DNA from: Zhongshania sp.
GTDB taxonomy: Bacteria > Pseudomonadota > Gammaproteobacteria > Pseudomonadales > Spongiibacteraceae
NCBI GenBank assembly: GCA_018066965.1
Contig: JAGPVP010000073.1
Coordinates: 1-56,643 of the forward strand
DNA: 56,643 nucleotides
Reading direction: 5' to 3'
A program made the translations under genes and the position numbers. Positions within the stretch are counted from its first letter, which is position 1, and each line of letters begins with the position of its first letter. Positions 26,821 through 36,648 of the stretch are shown here, one piece after another. Below the pieces are notes generated by a model. That model did no database searches. It was not told where the DNA came from and saw only the letters and a program-made list of their open reading frames with translations.

Positions 26821-27360
26821 TTATAACATTCCTAATTCAAAGTCTGTGCCGCCAGCTCGCAATACTAAACGATCACCATCGCGCTCAGCCAGCTCAACCA
26901 ACTTGTAAAAACTCGCTCGATTAACCCTAGCCTGCAAACCATGCGTTAGTAGCACCGATGGATTTGGTTCTTGGCTTACTTCGTCTGTAATTACTGTTAG
27001 AGGGTGCTGCTCTCCCAGCTCCAACCAAGTATCTACATTGGTTTTTACCGCAATCCGCCGACCATCAGCTAAATCATTAACTTCAAAATCTATAATTTGT
27101 AGCGGTAAATCTTCTACGGTGACACGCCACTTTTCAACAGGTGTAACCAAGTAATACTCATCGTCATCTTCGCGGCGAAGTATCGAAGCGAATAATTTCA
27201 CCAATTTATGCCGTTTTATTTCACCGCCTTCATGGATCCAGCGGCCATCACTTTTTATGACAATATCGATGTCACCACTCAGCTCTGGGTGCCATTTATC
27301 GATGGGAGGGGCACCACGCTGATCGCGTAATAGCGCTTCAATATCTGTTAATGTCGCCAC
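26821..27360 (-). CDS. DUF1285 domain protein
   Basis: The 179-residue cytoplasmic protein matches the DUF1285 pattern: GAPPIDKWHPELSGDIDIVI, DGRWIHEGGEIKRHKLVKLFASILRRE, YYLVTPVEKWRV and VLLTHGLQARVNRASFYKLVELAE. Structures exist for the family but the function is unknown to me. It lies 47 bp after serA on the same strand and ends at the shared terminator, so it may be co-transcribed with serA. Confidence 0.85.
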   Translation of the reverse strand: MATLTDIEALLRDQRGAPPIDKWHPELSGDIDIVIKSDGRWIHEGGEIKRHKLVKLFASILRREDDDEYYLVTPVEKWRVTVEDLPLQIIDFEVNDLADGRRIAVKTNVDTWLELGEQHPLTVITDEVSQEPNPSVLLTHGLQARVNRASFYKLVELAERDGDRLVLRAGGTDFELGML

Positions 27361-27407
27361 AATACCTCTCCCGTCTCGGTGTTTATTAGCACGTAATAAC
27401 GCGAGGA

Positions 27408-28580
27408 TTAATGAATCACCCTCACATTGATTACCCCTTCTAGGGCCGCTAGCTGAGCGAGCAGTTCTTCACTGACTTCGCCACCAAGGTCAATAAGGTT
27501 ATACGCAATTTCATCGCGACTCTTGTTGAGCATGTCGACGATATTAATATTGGCATCTGCCAAAATTCCTAAAATACTGCCGAGAATTTTAGGAACATTA
27601 TGGTTAGCGATCGCTAAGCGGCAGTGACCACTGCGTTCTAATTGTAAATTAGGGAAGTTAACCGAGTTTTTAATATTTCCATTTTGAAGAAAATCACTAA
27701 TTTGTTCAGCCGCCATCACCGCACAATTATCTTCAGCTTCGTCTGTACTTGCGCCGATGTGCGGCATTAACACCACATCATCGCGACCAATTAACGACGG
27801 AACTGGGAAGTCAGTAATGAACTGGCGTAGTTGACCTTTATCGAGTGCGCTTATTACCGCCTCAATGTTGACTATCTCTTCGCGTGCGAAGTTCAGTAAA
27901 CAACAGCCTGGTTTACACGTTGCGAGAAGATCAGCATTTACCATCCCACGAGTAGCGTCCAATACCGGCAGATGAAGCGTTATATAATCGGCCTTAGCAA
28001 ACAGACTATTAATGTTTTCCATTTTTTTAACGGAGCTTGGCAGTCGCCATGCGGCATCAACTGATAAGGCAGGATCATAACCGATCACTTCCATATCTAA
28101 GCTCAGCGCGGCGTTAGCTATCATTGAGCCGATTGCACCTAAGCCAACGACGCCCAAGGTTCTGCCTGCTAGCTCATTACCTTTAAAGCGTTTCTTTTCT
28201 TTTTCGAGCAACTTTGCCATTTCGCCGGCATCATCCATATGCCCCAAAGAATTTACATAAGAGATACCTTGTAATATGCCCCGTGAGCCGAGTGCAAGCC
28301 CGGCGATAACCAATTCTTTCACTGCATTGGCATTTGCCCCTGGACTATTAAACACAGGAATGCCTCGTTCGGTACACGCAGCAACCGGAATATTATTGGT
28401 ACCTGCACCCGCACGGCCGATAGCTTTTACAGTCTTCGCAATATCATTGGCTTGCAGTTTATGGCTGCGTAATAAAATAGCATCCGGCGTTGTAAACTCG
28501 CTGGCAATTTCATAGCTATCGCGGGGTAGACGATCTAAACCTTTAGTAGAAATTTGGTTTAAGGTCAGTACTTTATACAC
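27408..28580 (-). CDS. serA: D-3-phosphoglycerate dehydrogenase, short type with ACT domain
   Basis: The 390-residue 2-hydroxyacid dehydrogenase oxidises 3-phosphoglycerate with NAD+, the first step of serine synthesis. It shows the Rossmann motif GVVGLGAIGSMIANAA near residue 145, the active-site Arg in NFAREEIVN, the His in PHIGASTDEAEDN, and a C-terminal ACT domain (about 318-390) typical of serine feedback control. The start is GTG 28580 with GAGGA about 7 bases upstream. It sits between a phosphopantetheinyl transferase gene (17 bp upstream) and the DUF1285 gene. A related 2-hydroxyacid dehydrogenase is a less likely alternative. Confidence 0.9.
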   Translation of the reverse strand: MYKVLTLNQISTKGLDRLPRDSYEIASEFTTPDAILLRSHKLQANDIAKTVKAIGRAGAGTNNIPVAACTERGIPVFNSPGANANAVKELVIAGLALGSRGILQGISYVNSLGHMDDAGEMAKLLEKEKKRFKGNELAGRTLGVVGLGAIGSMIANAALSLDMEVIGYDPALSVDAAWRLPSSVKKMENINSLFAKADYITLHLPVLDATRGMVNADLLATCKPGCCLLNFAREEIVNIEAVISALDKGQLRQFITDFPVPSLIGRDDVVLMPHIGASTDEAEDNCAVMAAEQISDFLQNGNIKNSVNFPNLQLERSGHCRLAIANHNVPKILGSILGILADANINIVDMLNKSRDEIAYNLIDLGGEVSEELLAQLAALEGVINVRVIH

Positions 28581-28597
28581 AAAAAAATCCTCGAATT

Positions 28598-29407
28598 TTA
28601 ACCAATCATACGGTTGCGCTGTCCGCTCGTATTAACAGGGAAATGATTAAACGCGTCATCTGCTCCCAGCTCCACCTGCTGGCCAAGAGGGATGCTATGG
28701 AAATACGCAATGCTATCAATTTTGCCGCCCATCGCTAAGGCTGCGGTGTAGTTAAGATTTTTACACAGTATGCCAAAGTCCCAGCGATCCGCTTCTGGAC
28801 CAACAAAGCCACTAAAGGCACCCTGATCATCCAGAACAACAGAAAAGTCGTGGAGAGGTATAGATAGGCCTTCGCCGCGCGCTTTTATATAAGCTTCTTT
28901 TAGAGTCCAATAGCGATAAAAATAATCAAGTTGCTGGTCATCAGCTCGACCGTTTAGGGCTTGCAGTTCTAGCGCCGAAAAATAATCGTCCGCCATATTG
29001 AGAATACTGCGATTTTCAGCGCGACTCTCAACATCTACACCAACGTCATTATCCCGTGTCACTACACAAACAGTGAGCCCGCTAGTGTGCGCGGTATTAA
29101 ATTGTATTAGGCCTTGAGCCTCGCTATTACTCAGCTCTGGCTTCCCATAGGCGTTAACACAGAAGCTGATTTTTTCTGGTGCTAATCCGCAGTACTCCGA
29201 GAGCACAGTTCGTAGTAACGCGCGACTAACAAGGTAGTCCCTACCGTTATTACCGTGTATTAGTTGTTGGTACTGCTCTAGTTCAGCTGGAGACAACATG
29301 GCTTCATATTGATCTAGCCGGCCATTAAGGCGGTGGTCGTCTGTAAAACAATACCAAACGTCGACGTGGCCAATTAATGACGGTCTTTTCTCTACAATGG
29401 AAATCAT
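28598..29407 (-). CDS. 4'-phosphopantetheinyl transferase, Sfp-type
   Basis: The start chosen is ATG 29407 (269 residues), because the longer frame to 29440 would start inside a 15-bp hairpin and lacks a ribosome site. The protein has the Sfp-family motifs KPEL, VGVDVESR (Mg-binding Asp) and WTLKEAYIKARGEGLS. It transfers phosphopantetheine from CoA to a serine of carrier proteins. Candidates include AcpP (encoded at about 50.2 kb) or secondary-metabolite carrier proteins outside the window. No AcpS-type enzyme is seen here. It is the gene between ppiD and serA on the minus strand. Confidence 0.9.
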   Translation of the reverse strand: MISIVEKRPSLIGHVDVWYCFTDDHRLNGRLDQYEAMLSPAELEQYQQLIHGNNGRDYLVSRALLRTVLSEYCGLAPEKISFCVNAYGKPELSNSEAQGLIQFNTAHTSGLTVCVVTRDNDVGVDVESRAENRSILNMADDYFSALELQALNGRADDQQLDYFYRYWTLKEAYIKARGEGLSIPLHDFSVVLDDQGAFSGFVGPEADRWDFGILCKNLNYTAALAMGGKIDSIAYFHSIPLGQQVELGADDAFNHFPVNTSGQRNRMIG

Positions 29408-29422
29408 TATTTTTATTTCCAA

Positions 29423-29460
29423 GCGATCACCACGCAGCATCGAGCCTGCGCGGTGATCGC
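29423..29460 (-). other. Strong hairpin between ppiD and the phosphopantetheinyl transferase gene
   Basis: The arms at 29423-29437 and 29446-29460 pair over 15 bp with an 8-base loop. The only mismatch on the plus strand (A/C) becomes a G-U wobble in minus-strand RNA, so the structure is complete only in the transcript of these genes. There is no T run, so it is not a canonical terminator. It may slow decay of ppiD mRNA or limit downstream translation. Confidence 0.6.
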
Positions 29461-29466
29461 ATTACA

Positions 29467-31347
29467 TCAATTAATTTTAATCTCAGCGCTTTCCCACAAA
29501 CTATTAAAATAAGCAGAAAACTCTTGAGATGATTTATTACGGTAAGCGTTTGTCTCTGCGTCTAACGCAGTGCTTTGTTTTAACCCAGCCAGATCGCCAT
29601 AGCGAACGTCTAGTAGCTGCATAACTACGCGGTCACCATTATTTTTACGAAGCGTACTCACACTGGCTTTAGAAGGCTGCGGCCGTGGCATAGCGAATGC
29701 TTGATTCCGTATTGCAGTATCGACACTAATATCATTGCGTTTGCCATCAATAACACCATTCCAGCTTAGGTCTTGTGCTTTTGCAATCTCTTCCGCACGA
29801 CCACCGGCACTAAGCGCGGCCTGTAACTCCTCTGCTTTTGCCAGCGCAGCCGCTTCAGCTTTATTCTCAGACAATATTGTTTGGATATCATTCCGAACAT
29901 CGTCTAAAACTTTTGGCTGCGGCGCTTTGTATTCTTCTATGTGAAGAACAACGTATTGCTCGGATGAAAGCTCAATAACGTCGCTGTTTAAACCTTGGTT
30001 GCGAAGCTCAGCATTAAACGCAGCCTGCTTTACGGCAGGATAAGCAAAAAGCCCGTTATCAGAGTTTTTGCTAAGCCAATCACCTTGCTGAACTTCCAAT
30101 TGCATTTCTTTAGCAGGCATAGCGAGGCTTTCAGCATTAAAGACGAGGTCTTTGAGCGTGTCTACCGCACCCACTAAACGTGGTTGCGCTTTCTGTTCAC
30201 GTAAGCGCTCGGTGATTTCAAGACGCGCTTCGTCAACGCTAGGTAGCTCTGGCTTGCGAACGCTTACTAATTTAATCAGGTGTAAACCCGCTTCAGTTTC
30301 AACAATGGGTGACAGCTCCCCTACTTTCAAATTGGCCAAGGCTTCTTCAAATTCGGTTGGAAAACTTTCCCCGCTGGTAAAGCCTAGCAAACCGTCATTC
30401 GCCGCAGAACCGGCATCAGCAGAGAACTTTTTCGCTTCATCGCCAAATTCTGCACCAGCAACAATATCATCGCGGATTTTTTGGAGTTGCGCGGATGCAT
30501 CTTCCCGACTGCGGTCGTCATTTATCTCAATTAATATATGAGCAGCTTCACGTTCAATTTGTGCGTTATTGGTGTCAACCAAACGTTGATATTCTGCTTG
30601 TACCTGATCTTCCGAGACAGGCTCATAAAACTGTTGTTCGGTCAGCTCAATATACGAAAAACGAACCTGTTCTTCGCTTAAGAAAGCGTCTGCATTAGCA
30701 GCGTAATAAGCCGCAATTTCATCCTCACTAACACTTACGTCTTTGGTGTACATCGCTAGCGGAATGTTTATAAAGTGGTAATCTCGCGACTCATACAACA
30801 AGCCCACAGAACGCGCTAACTCTGCGTCACTAATAAACGCAGAACCGGCCACTGCAGTAGATAATTGCTGAATAGTTAAGTCAGATTTCAACAGTTGCTT
30901 GAAAAAACTACTGTTGTAGCCCTGCAGTCGAAGCACTTGCTGATAACGCTCCTGCGAAAAACGACCATCTTCTTGAAATTGAGGCATGGCCGCAATCGTC
31001 GCATTTAACTGCGATGCTGAAATCTCTATGTTTTCGTCTTTAGCAGCTTGAAGTAGCAATTGCTGCTTTATCAACGTATTTAGCGCTGGCTTGCGCAAAA
31101 TTGAATCATCAAGCATTGCGGGGTCGATTTGATCGCCCATCATGCTTAGCAGGCGACGTTTTTGCAGTGTAATTGCCTGCTGTAACTCCGCTTCTGAAAT
31201 CTTTTCACCGTTAACGACCGCTGCCGATGAAGGCGCTGAACTATTAAATAAGCTATCAATCCCGAATAGTGCGAATGGCACTATAATAATGGCGATGATG
31301 ACCTTGGCCGCTTTTCCCTGGATATTATTACGAATATTTTGCAGCAT
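29467..31347 (-). CDS. ppiD: Periplasmic folding chaperone PpiD (parvulin-type)
   Basis: The start is ATG 31347 (MLQNIRNN), giving 626 residues (E. coli 623). The longer frame to 31386 runs into the hupB terminator. It has an N-terminal membrane anchor (KVIIAIIIVPFALFGIDSLF, about 16-35), a SurA_N-like chaperone region, one parvulin PPIase domain (about 245-345, including AAHILIEI, FSADAGSAANDGLLGF and GLHLIKLV) and a long C-terminal chaperone part. It is anchored in the inner membrane facing the periplasm near SecYEG. It lies downstream of hupB, the usual order in gammaproteobacteria. Confidence 0.95.
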   Translation of the reverse strand: MLQNIRNNIQGKAAKVIIAIIIVPFALFGIDSLFNSSAPSSAAVVNGEKISEAELQQAITLQKRRLLSMMGDQIDPAMLDDSILRKPALNTLIKQQLLLQAAKDENIEISASQLNATIAAMPQFQEDGRFSQERYQQVLRLQGYNSSFFKQLLKSDLTIQQLSTAVAGSAFISDAELARSVGLLYESRDYHFINIPLAMYTKDVSVSEDEIAAYYAANADAFLSEEQVRFSYIELTEQQFYEPVSEDQVQAEYQRLVDTNNAQIEREAAHILIEINDDRSREDASAQLQKIRDDIVAGAEFGDEAKKFSADAGSAANDGLLGFTSGESFPTEFEEALANLKVGELSPIVETEAGLHLIKLVSVRKPELPSVDEARLEITERLREQKAQPRLVGAVDTLKDLVFNAESLAMPAKEMQLEVQQGDWLSKNSDNGLFAYPAVKQAAFNAELRNQGLNSDVIELSSEQYVVLHIEEYKAPQPKVLDDVRNDIQTILSENKAEAAALAKAEELQAALSAGGRAEEIAKAQDLSWNGVIDGKRNDISVDTAIRNQAFAMPRPQPSKASVSTLRKNNGDRVVMQLLDVRYGDLAGLKQSTALDAETNAYRNKSSQEFSAYFNSLWESAEIKIN

Positions 31348-31371
31348 TGACGCTAAACCTGATTCTGAATC

Positions 31372-31401
31372 AAAAAAAAAGCGCACCTCTCGATGCGCCT
31401 T
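31372..31401 (-). terminator. Terminator of hupB
   Basis: On the minus strand a GCGCA / TGCGC hairpin with an 8-base loop is followed by nine T (plus-strand A run 31372-31380). It lies between the hupB stop and the ppiD start and overlaps the false N-terminal extension of ppiD. Confidence 0.8.
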
Positions 31402-31459
31402 CTGTAAGAGGTTTTACCCCTAGCGGCTTCCCGACTGAGCGGAAATGGCTATCTATACC

Positions 31460-31732
31460 TTAGTTACAGGCATCTTTCAGCGCTTTACCAGCTTTGAAGC
31501 TAGGAATTTTAGCGGCTGAAATTTCGATTGGCGCACCAGTTTGTGGGTTACGGCCAGTACGAGCTGCACGGTCTTTAACACTAAAAGTACCGAAACCAAC
31601 CAAAGAAACCGAATCGTCTGATTTCAATGCATTAGTAATAGCTTCTACGGCTCCATCCAATGCGCGTCCTGCCGCTGCTTTTGACAAATCTGCAGATTCT
31701 GCAATAGCGTCGATTAGCTCAGATTTATTCAC
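31460..31732 (-). CDS. hupB: DNA-binding protein HU-beta
   Basis: The 90-residue HU/IHF-family protein has [27 protein letters not shown] at the N-terminus and the DNA-clamp arm [21 protein letters not shown] with the intercalating proline region. It dimerises and compacts and bends DNA. It starts at GTG 31732 after the strong ribosome site AAGGGGAAG. It has its own sigma70 promoter (31841-31869) and terminator, although it sits between lon and ppiD. Confidence 0.97.
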   Translation of the reverse strand: MNKSELIDAIAESADLSKAAAGRALDGAVEAITNALKSDDSVSLVGFGTFSVKDRAARTGRNPQTGAPIEISAAKIPSFKAGKALKDACN

Positions 31733-31800
31733 TTATTCTTCCCCTTCAAATTGTTATAAAAAATATTTTTACATTAACTGACTGGTGACCGTCACAAACA

Positions 31801-31830
31801 TACGCACAGGCCTGATATGCCATGTGCGTA
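31801..31830 (-). other. Hairpin in the hupB 5' leader
   Basis: TACGCACA / TGTGCGTA arms (8 bp) continue into a GGC / GCC inner stem with a 7-base loop. It lies within the roughly 100-base leader between the hupB promoter and start codon, so it could affect mRNA stability or translation. No known riboregulator family was recognised. Confidence 0.5.
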
Positions 31831-31840
31831 AAGAGTGGGA

Positions 31841-31869
31841 TTTATACCAACTGCGCCGTATATGGTCAA
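31841..31869 (-). promoter_or_regulatory. hupB: Sigma70 promoter of hupB
   Basis: On the minus strand TTGACC (plus 31864-31869) is followed after 17 bp by TATAAA (plus 31841-31846). Both boxes match the consensus in five of six positions. It lies right beside the lon stop, so hupB is transcribed independently of lon. Confidence 0.85.
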
Positions 31870-31882
31870 GATTTCTCTGCGT

Positions 31883-34309
31883 CTAGTGTGCGTTTGCACG
31901 CGACTCGCCAAGAATATCACCATTCCCATCGACATTTTTGTGACTGTCGTCTATTCCAGCTAGATACGCTTCTTCAGAAATTTCTTCAGGAAGACTTTCC
32001 AGCGCAATGTCCAGAACCTCATCAATCCACTTGACCGGACGAATTTCTAGATCGGCTTTTATATTTTCCGGAATTTCTTTCAGGTCCCGCTCGTTTTCCA
32101 GAGGGATTATAACGGTTTTTATGCCGCCGCGGTGAGCGGCAAGTAGTTTTTCTTTTAAACCACCAATGGCTAATACTTGACCACGAAGCGTAATCTCACC
32201 TGTCATTGCCACATCAGACCGTACCGGAATACCGGTTATCACTGAAACCAGCGCCGTACACATGCCAATGCCCGCTGACGGACCATCTTTGGGAGTGGCG
32301 CCTTCTGGCATATGGATGTGTATGTCATGACGGTCGTGATAGCGCGCGGGAATACCTAAACGTTTAGACCGGCTTCTTACTACCGTGGTTGCCGCCTGAA
32401 TAGATTCTTGCATAACATCGCCAAGCGAGCCGGTTTTAATGTGGCGGCCTTTACCAACGACCGATACTGCTTCGATGGTGAGAAGTTCACCACCAACTGA
32501 AGTCCACGCTAAACCGGTGACTTGACCGACTTTATTTTCTTCCTCTGCTTTTCCAAAGGTATAGCGGCGCACGCCCAGATAATCTTCCAGATTAGCGCTC
32601 GTAACGATAATAATGCCATTGTCGCCGTTCAGCGCCACGCTCTTAACGACTTTGCGACAAACTTTAGCCACCTGACGCTCTAAGCCACGCACACCTGCCT
32701 CGCGAGTGTAATAACGCACAATGTCTTGCAGCGCGTCGTCGCCGATTTCCGCCTCGGTGACCTTTAAGCCGTTATTTTTTAACTGTTTTGGTATCAGGTA
32801 ACGCCGAGCGATGTTGATTTTCTCATCTTCGGTGTAACCAGGTATGCGAATAACCTCCATACGATCCATTAAAGCCGGTGGAATATTCAGGGAGTTAGAC
32901 GTACAGATAAACATAACATCTGATAAGTCGTAGTCCACCTCAAGGTAGTGGTCGTTGAAAGCATGATTCTGCTCTGGATCCAAGACCTCTAGCAATGCCG
33001 ACGCTGGATCGCCGCGATGATCCATCCCCATTTTGTCGATTTCATCTAACAAAAATAGCGGGTTGCGAACCGCTGTTTTTGACATTTTTTGAATCACTTT
33101 ACCTGGCATAGAGCCAATATAGGTTCGACGATGCCCGCGAATTTCTGCTTCATCGCGAACGCCACCCAACGCCATACGCACAAATTTACGATTGGTGGCA
33201 CGAGCAATAGACTCACCCAGCGAGGTTTTACCCACTCCTGGTGGGCCAACTAAGCACAGCACTGGACCTTTAACTTTTTTAACCCGTTTTTGTACCGCGA
33301 GGTACTCAAGGATACGGTCTTTAACTTCTTCTAAACCGTAATGGTCTTCGTCTAGCATTTCTTGCGCACGCTTAAGGTCGTGCTTAACCCGTGAACGCTT
33401 TTGCCAAGGGATATTCACCAGCCAATCTATATAACCACGAACCACAGATGCCTCTGCTGACATCGGTGACATCATTTTTAGCTTTGCTAACTCGGCTTTT
33501 GCTTTGTCGAGCGCCTCTTTACTCATACCGGCTTTCTGAACCCGGCCTTCTAACTCTTCAAGCTCATTGACGCCCTCTTCCGACTCGCCGAGCTCACGTT
33601 GAATAGCCTTCATTTGCTCGTTTAGATAATACTCGCGCTGGCTTTTTTCCATCTGTTTTTTGACGCGGCCGCGAATACGCTTTTCAACCTGAAACAGGTC
33701 GATCTCGGCCTCCATCAAGCCCATAAGGTGTTCAAGACGCTCACGCTCATTAGCCATCTCAAGCACAGCTTGTTTCTGCTCTAGCTCCATTGTCATATGG
33801 GCGGCAATTGTGTCGCCCAAGCGACCCGGATCATCAATGCCCGCTAGGGAGGTAAGTACTTCCGCCGGAATCTTTTTACTGAGGTTAATATACTTTTCAA
33901 ATTGTGAAATGGCAGACCTGAGCATCACTTCGGACTCATCAGCGGCAATCCGCTCGCCCTCTAATGTCGTGATTTCAGCGCTGAAATAATCTTCTTCGGC
34001 AGTCACCGCGTTCAACTGTGCGCGGTAACTTCCTTCAACCAACACTTTAACGGTGCCGTCAGGCAGCTTTAGTAACTGCAGAATATTAGCAACGGTGCCT
34101 ATATCGTAAAGGTCATCAGTACCTGGTTCATCTAAATCAGGGTTACGCTGTGCAGCAAGCACAATTTCCTTGTTGCTAGCCATAGCCAGTTCAAGGGCGC
34201 GAATTGACTTATCTCGTCCCACAAACAGCGGGATCACCATATGGGGATACACCACTACGTCGCGCAAAGGAAGCAGTGGCAATTCCAATATTTCGTGTGT
34301 GTCAGCCAT
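31883..34309 (-). CDS. lon: ATP-dependent protease Lon
   Basis: The 808-residue protein has an N-terminal substrate-recognition domain ([23 protein letters not shown]), a AAA+ module with Walker [10 protein letters not shown] and Walker [12 protein letters not shown], and a C-terminal serine protease domain. The protease domain carries the catalytic Ser in [12 protein letters not shown] and Lys in [14 protein letters not shown]. It degrades misfolded and regulatory proteins in the cytoplasm. It is separated from clpX by a terminator and has a sigma32-like promoter (34386-34414), fitting heat-shock control. Confidence 0.98.
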   Translation of the reverse strand: MADTHEILELPLLPLRDVVVYPHMVIPLFVGRDKSIRALELAMASNKEIVLAAQRNPDLDEPGTDDLYDIGTVANILQLLKLPDGTVKVLVEGSYRAQLNAVTAEEDYFSAEITTLEGERIAADESEVMLRSAISQFEKYINLSKKIPAEVLTSLAGIDDPGRLGDTIAAHMTMELEQKQAVLEMANERERLEHLMGLMEAEIDLFQVEKRIRGRVKKQMEKSQREYYLNEQMKAIQRELGESEEGVNELEELEGRVQKAGMSKEALDKAKAELAKLKMMSPMSAEASVVRGYIDWLVNIPWQKRSRVKHDLKRAQEMLDEDHYGLEEVKDRILEYLAVQKRVKKVKGPVLCLVGPPGVGKTSLGESIARATNRKFVRMALGGVRDEAEIRGHRRTYIGSMPGKVIQKMSKTAVRNPLFLLDEIDKMGMDHRGDPASALLEVLDPEQNHAFNDHYLEVDYDLSDVMFICTSNSLNIPPALMDRMEVIRIPGYTEDEKINIARRYLIPKQLKNNGLKVTEAEIGDDALQDIVRYYTREAGVRGLERQVAKVCRKVVKSVALNGDNGIIIVTSANLEDYLGVRRYTFGKAEEENKVGQVTGLAWTSVGGELLTIEAVSVVGKGRHIKTGSLGDVMQESIQAATTVVRSRSKRLGIPARYHDRHDIHIHMPEGATPKDGPSAGIGMCTALVSVITGIPVRSDVAMTGEITLRGQVLAIGGLKEKLLAAHRGGIKTVIIPLENERDLKEIPENIKADLEIRPVKWIDEVLDIALESLPEEISEEAYLAGIDDSHKNVDGNGDILGESRANAH

Positions 34310-34385
34310 TACGTTTCCTCTTAGTTAATCTGGTTCAATCCGCCCGCAGCGAATATTTGCCGGCTATAAAGACAGCGTAGTTCTA

Positions 34386-34414
34386 AGATGGGGATTTGAC
34401 GCGTTAAAAACAAG
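34386..34414 (-). promoter_or_regulatory. lon: Heat-shock (sigma32-like) promoter of lon
   Basis: On the minus strand CTTGTTT (plus 34408-34414) and CCCCATCT (plus 34386-34393) are separated by 14 bp. The RpoH consensus is CTTGAAA-N13-15-CCCCATnT, so the -10 is perfect and the -35 keeps the CTTG core. It lies about 77 bp upstream of the lon start and after the clpX terminator. Confidence 0.8.
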
Positions 34415-34435
34415 ACTTGACTGTAAAGAAACTGA

Positions 34436-34477
34436 CAAAAAAGAAAAACGCTGCGAAAAGAAGCTTCTCGCAGCGTT
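34436..34477 (-). terminator. Terminator of clpX
   Basis: A 10-bp stem, AACGCTGCGA / TCGCAGCGTT, on the minus strand is followed by a T-rich tract (complement of the A-rich stretch at 34436-34448). It lies 15 bp beyond the clpX stop. Confidence 0.85.
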
Positions 34478-34491
34478 AGATATAGCGGGGA

Positions 34492-35772
34492 TTACTCTTT
34501 GGGAGCGGCTTTGCGCTGCTCGGTGTTGTGATACACCAGTATTGGTGCAGAATCACCTTTGATCACCGAATCATCGATAACGACCTTGCTGACGTTATCC
34601 ATAGACGGTAGATCGTACATGGTATCAAGTAATACTGACTCTAGAATTGAGCGTAAACCACGTGCTCCGGTTTTACGCGTCATGGCTTTTTCGGCAACCG
34701 AGCGCAATCCGTCTTCACGGAAATCTACTTCTACGCCTTCCATATCAAACAACTTGGCGTATTGCTTGGTCAGCGCGTTCTTGGGCTCAGTCAAAATGCT
34801 AACCAAAGCGTCGACATCTAGCTCTTCCAGCGTCGCGATTACAGGAAGGCGACCGACGAACTCTGGAATCAGACCATAGCGAACTAGGTCATCCGGCTCT
34901 ACATCGGCAAGAATTTCGCCAACATTACGCGCTTCGTTTTTACTTTTAACCTCAGCACCGAAACCAATACCACCCTTTTCAGAGCGATCACGTATAACGC
35001 GATCTAGACCAGCAAATGCACCGCCACAAATAAATAAGATATTTGATGTGTCTACCTGCAAAAACTCTTGCTGAGGGTGCTTACGCCCGCCTTGCGGTGG
35101 TACCGATGCTACAGTACCTTCAATCAGCTTTAGAAGCGCTTGCTGTACGCCCTCGCCGGACACGTCACGGGTAATTGAGGGGTTGTCTGATTTTCGTGAG
35201 ATCTTGTCGATTTCATCAATATAGACAATACCCATCTGGGCTTTTTCAACATCGTAATCGCATTTTTGCAGCAATTTTTGGATGATGTTTTCAACATCCT
35301 CGCCCACGTAACCGGCTTCGGTTAGGGTTGTTGCATCGGCAATTGTGAATGGGACATCAAGTAAACGAGCCAAGGTTTCCGCAAGTAGAGTTTTACCGCT
35401 ACCGGTTGGACCTATCAGTAAGATATTACTCTTACCAAGCTCTACTTCATCTTTGTGCTTGTCGCCGTAGCGCAGGCGTTTGTAGTGGTTATACACCGCT
35501 ACCGCTAATACTTTTTTCGCACGAACCTGACCAATAACATATTGATCTAGCGTGCCATTAATTTCCTGTGGTGTCGGCAGTTTGTCGCGACCTGCCTCAC
35601 TCGCTGCTTCCTGAACTTCTTCTCGAATGATGTCATTACAAAGATCGACACACTCATCACAGATGAAGACAGACGGCCCGGCAATTAATTTGCGGACTTC
35701 GTGCTGGCTTTTACCACAGAAGGAACAGTACAGCAGTTTGCCGTTATCTTCTGTGCCGTCTTTACTACTCAT
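34492..35772 (-). CDS. clpX: ClpX, ATP-binding unfoldase of the ClpXP protease
   Basis: The 426-residue protein has an N-terminal C4 zinc-binding domain ([12 protein letters not shown], then [14 protein letters not shown], about 14-50), Walker A GPTGSGKT near residue 120, Walker [11 protein letters not shown], and the [10 protein letters not shown] stretch containing the IGF-type loop that docks on ClpP. It unfolds substrates and feeds them to ClpP. The upstream 125-bp gap contains a possible sigma32 promoter. Order tig-clpP-clpX-lon is the usual gammaproteobacterial one. Confidence 0.98.
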   Translation of the reverse strand: MSSKDGTEDNGKLLYCSFCGKSQHEVRKLIAGPSVFICDECVDLCNDIIREEVQEAASEAGRDKLPTPQEINGTLDQYVIGQVRAKKVLAVAVYNHYKRLRYGDKHKDEVELGKSNILLIGPTGSGKTLLAETLARLLDVPFTIADATTLTEAGYVGEDVENIIQKLLQKCDYDVEKAQMGIVYIDEIDKISRKSDNPSITRDVSGEGVQQALLKLIEGTVASVPPQGGRKHPQQEFLQVDTSNILFICGGAFAGLDRVIRDRSEKGGIGFGAEVKSKNEARNVGEILADVEPDDLVRYGLIPEFVGRLPVIATLEELDVDALVSILTEPKNALTKQYAKLFDMEGVEVDFREDGLRSVAEKAMTRKTGARGLRSILESVLLDTMYDLPSMDNVSKVVIDDSVIKGDSAPILVYHNTEQRKAAPKE

Positions 35773-35824
35773 TCATACCTACCTTGTTCTGATTTTGCAG
35801 GGTGATCGAAGCACCTTGGGGTAA

Positions 35825-35853
35825 AGATGACGCTTTTTACCCACATTTGCAAG
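35825..35853 (-). promoter_or_regulatory. clpX: Possible sigma32-type promoter of clpX
   Basis: On the minus strand CTTGCAA (plus 35847-35853) and CGTCATCT (plus 35825-35832) lie 14 bp apart, the same geometry as the lon promoter. The -10 deviates at two positions from CCCCATnT, so this is weaker. Confidence 0.45.
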
Positions 35854-35897
35854 TTTGCGCTATCCGAAGTCAGGTCCGAATACCGCCGTTAGATGCA

Positions 35898-36530
35898 CTA
35901 TGCGCGAGCTGTAAGCACTTCGTCCACCAGCCCATAATCACAGGATTGCTGTGCATTCATGAAATTATCACGCTCCGTATCGCGCGCAATGGTTTCGTAA
36001 GTCTGACCGGTATGCTCAGCCATTAAATGATTCAGCTTCTCACGAATAATCAAGATTTCTCTGGCTTGAATATCGATATCCGTTGCCTGGCCTTGGGCGC
36101 CGCCGCTGGGTTGGTGAATCATGGTGCGCGCATTTGGAACAATAAAACGTTTACCCTTAGCGCCGCCGCTTAACAAAAAGGCGCCCATGCTGGCAGCCTG
36201 ACCGATACACATTGTGCTTACGTCAGGTTTGATAAACTTCATGGTGTCATAAATAGATAAACCCGCAGTCACTGACCCGCCTGGCGAGTTGATATAAAGA
36301 TGAATATCTTTGTCAGGGTTTTCTGACTCAAGGAAAAGTAATTGAGCCACGATAAGGTTGGCCATATAGTCTTCAACTTGGCCCACGCAAAATATAACGC
36401 GCTCTTTAAGCAGTCGCGAATATATATCGTAAGAGCGCTCACCACGGGCGGTTTGCTCTACAACCATAGGCACTAGGCCTAGATTGGTTATTGTATTATT
36501 ACTGAAACCATCGATCGAATTGCGCGACAT
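35898..36530 (-). CDS. clpP: ClpP, proteolytic subunit
   Basis: The 210-residue serine peptidase has the catalytic Ser in [11 protein letters not shown], His in [11 protein letters not shown] and a C-terminal Asp region, in the family order. N-terminal residues are probably removed on maturation. It forms the tetradecameric chamber of ClpXP/ClpAP in the cytoplasm. It lies between tig and clpX with a terminator after tig and a 125-bp gap before clpX, so each gene may have its own promoter. Confidence 0.98.
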   Translation of the reverse strand: MSRNSIDGFSNNTITNLGLVPMVVEQTARGERSYDIYSRLLKERVIFCVGQVEDYMANLIVAQLLFLESENPDKDIHLYINSPGGSVTAGLSIYDTMKFIKPDVSTMCIGQAASMGAFLLSGGAKGKRFIVPNARTMIHQPSGGAQGQATDIDIQAREILIIREKLNHLMAEHTGQTYETIARDTERDNFMNAQQSCDYGLVDEVLTARA

Positions 36531-36580
36531 ATTGAATACTCTTCCGTACGTAATTAATGTTCTAAATTTACGGCCAGCGG

Positions 36581-36618
36581 AAAAAAATCAAGCGACGGAA
36601 CTTTCGTTCAGTCGCTTG
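36581..36618 (-). terminator. Terminator of tig
   Basis: The minus-strand stem CAAGCGAC / GTCGCTTG, with a 14-base loop, is followed by a T run (plus A run 36581-36587). It lies about 30 bp after the tig stop. Confidence 0.88.
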
Positions 36619-36648
36619 AGCGGAAAAAACCAGAGTACCCTTTTTAGA

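Noticed and set aside
31348..31386. Extended PpiD start at 31386
   Set aside because: It reads through the hupB terminator and lacks a ribosome site; ATG 31347 gives the E. coli-like length and N-terminus.
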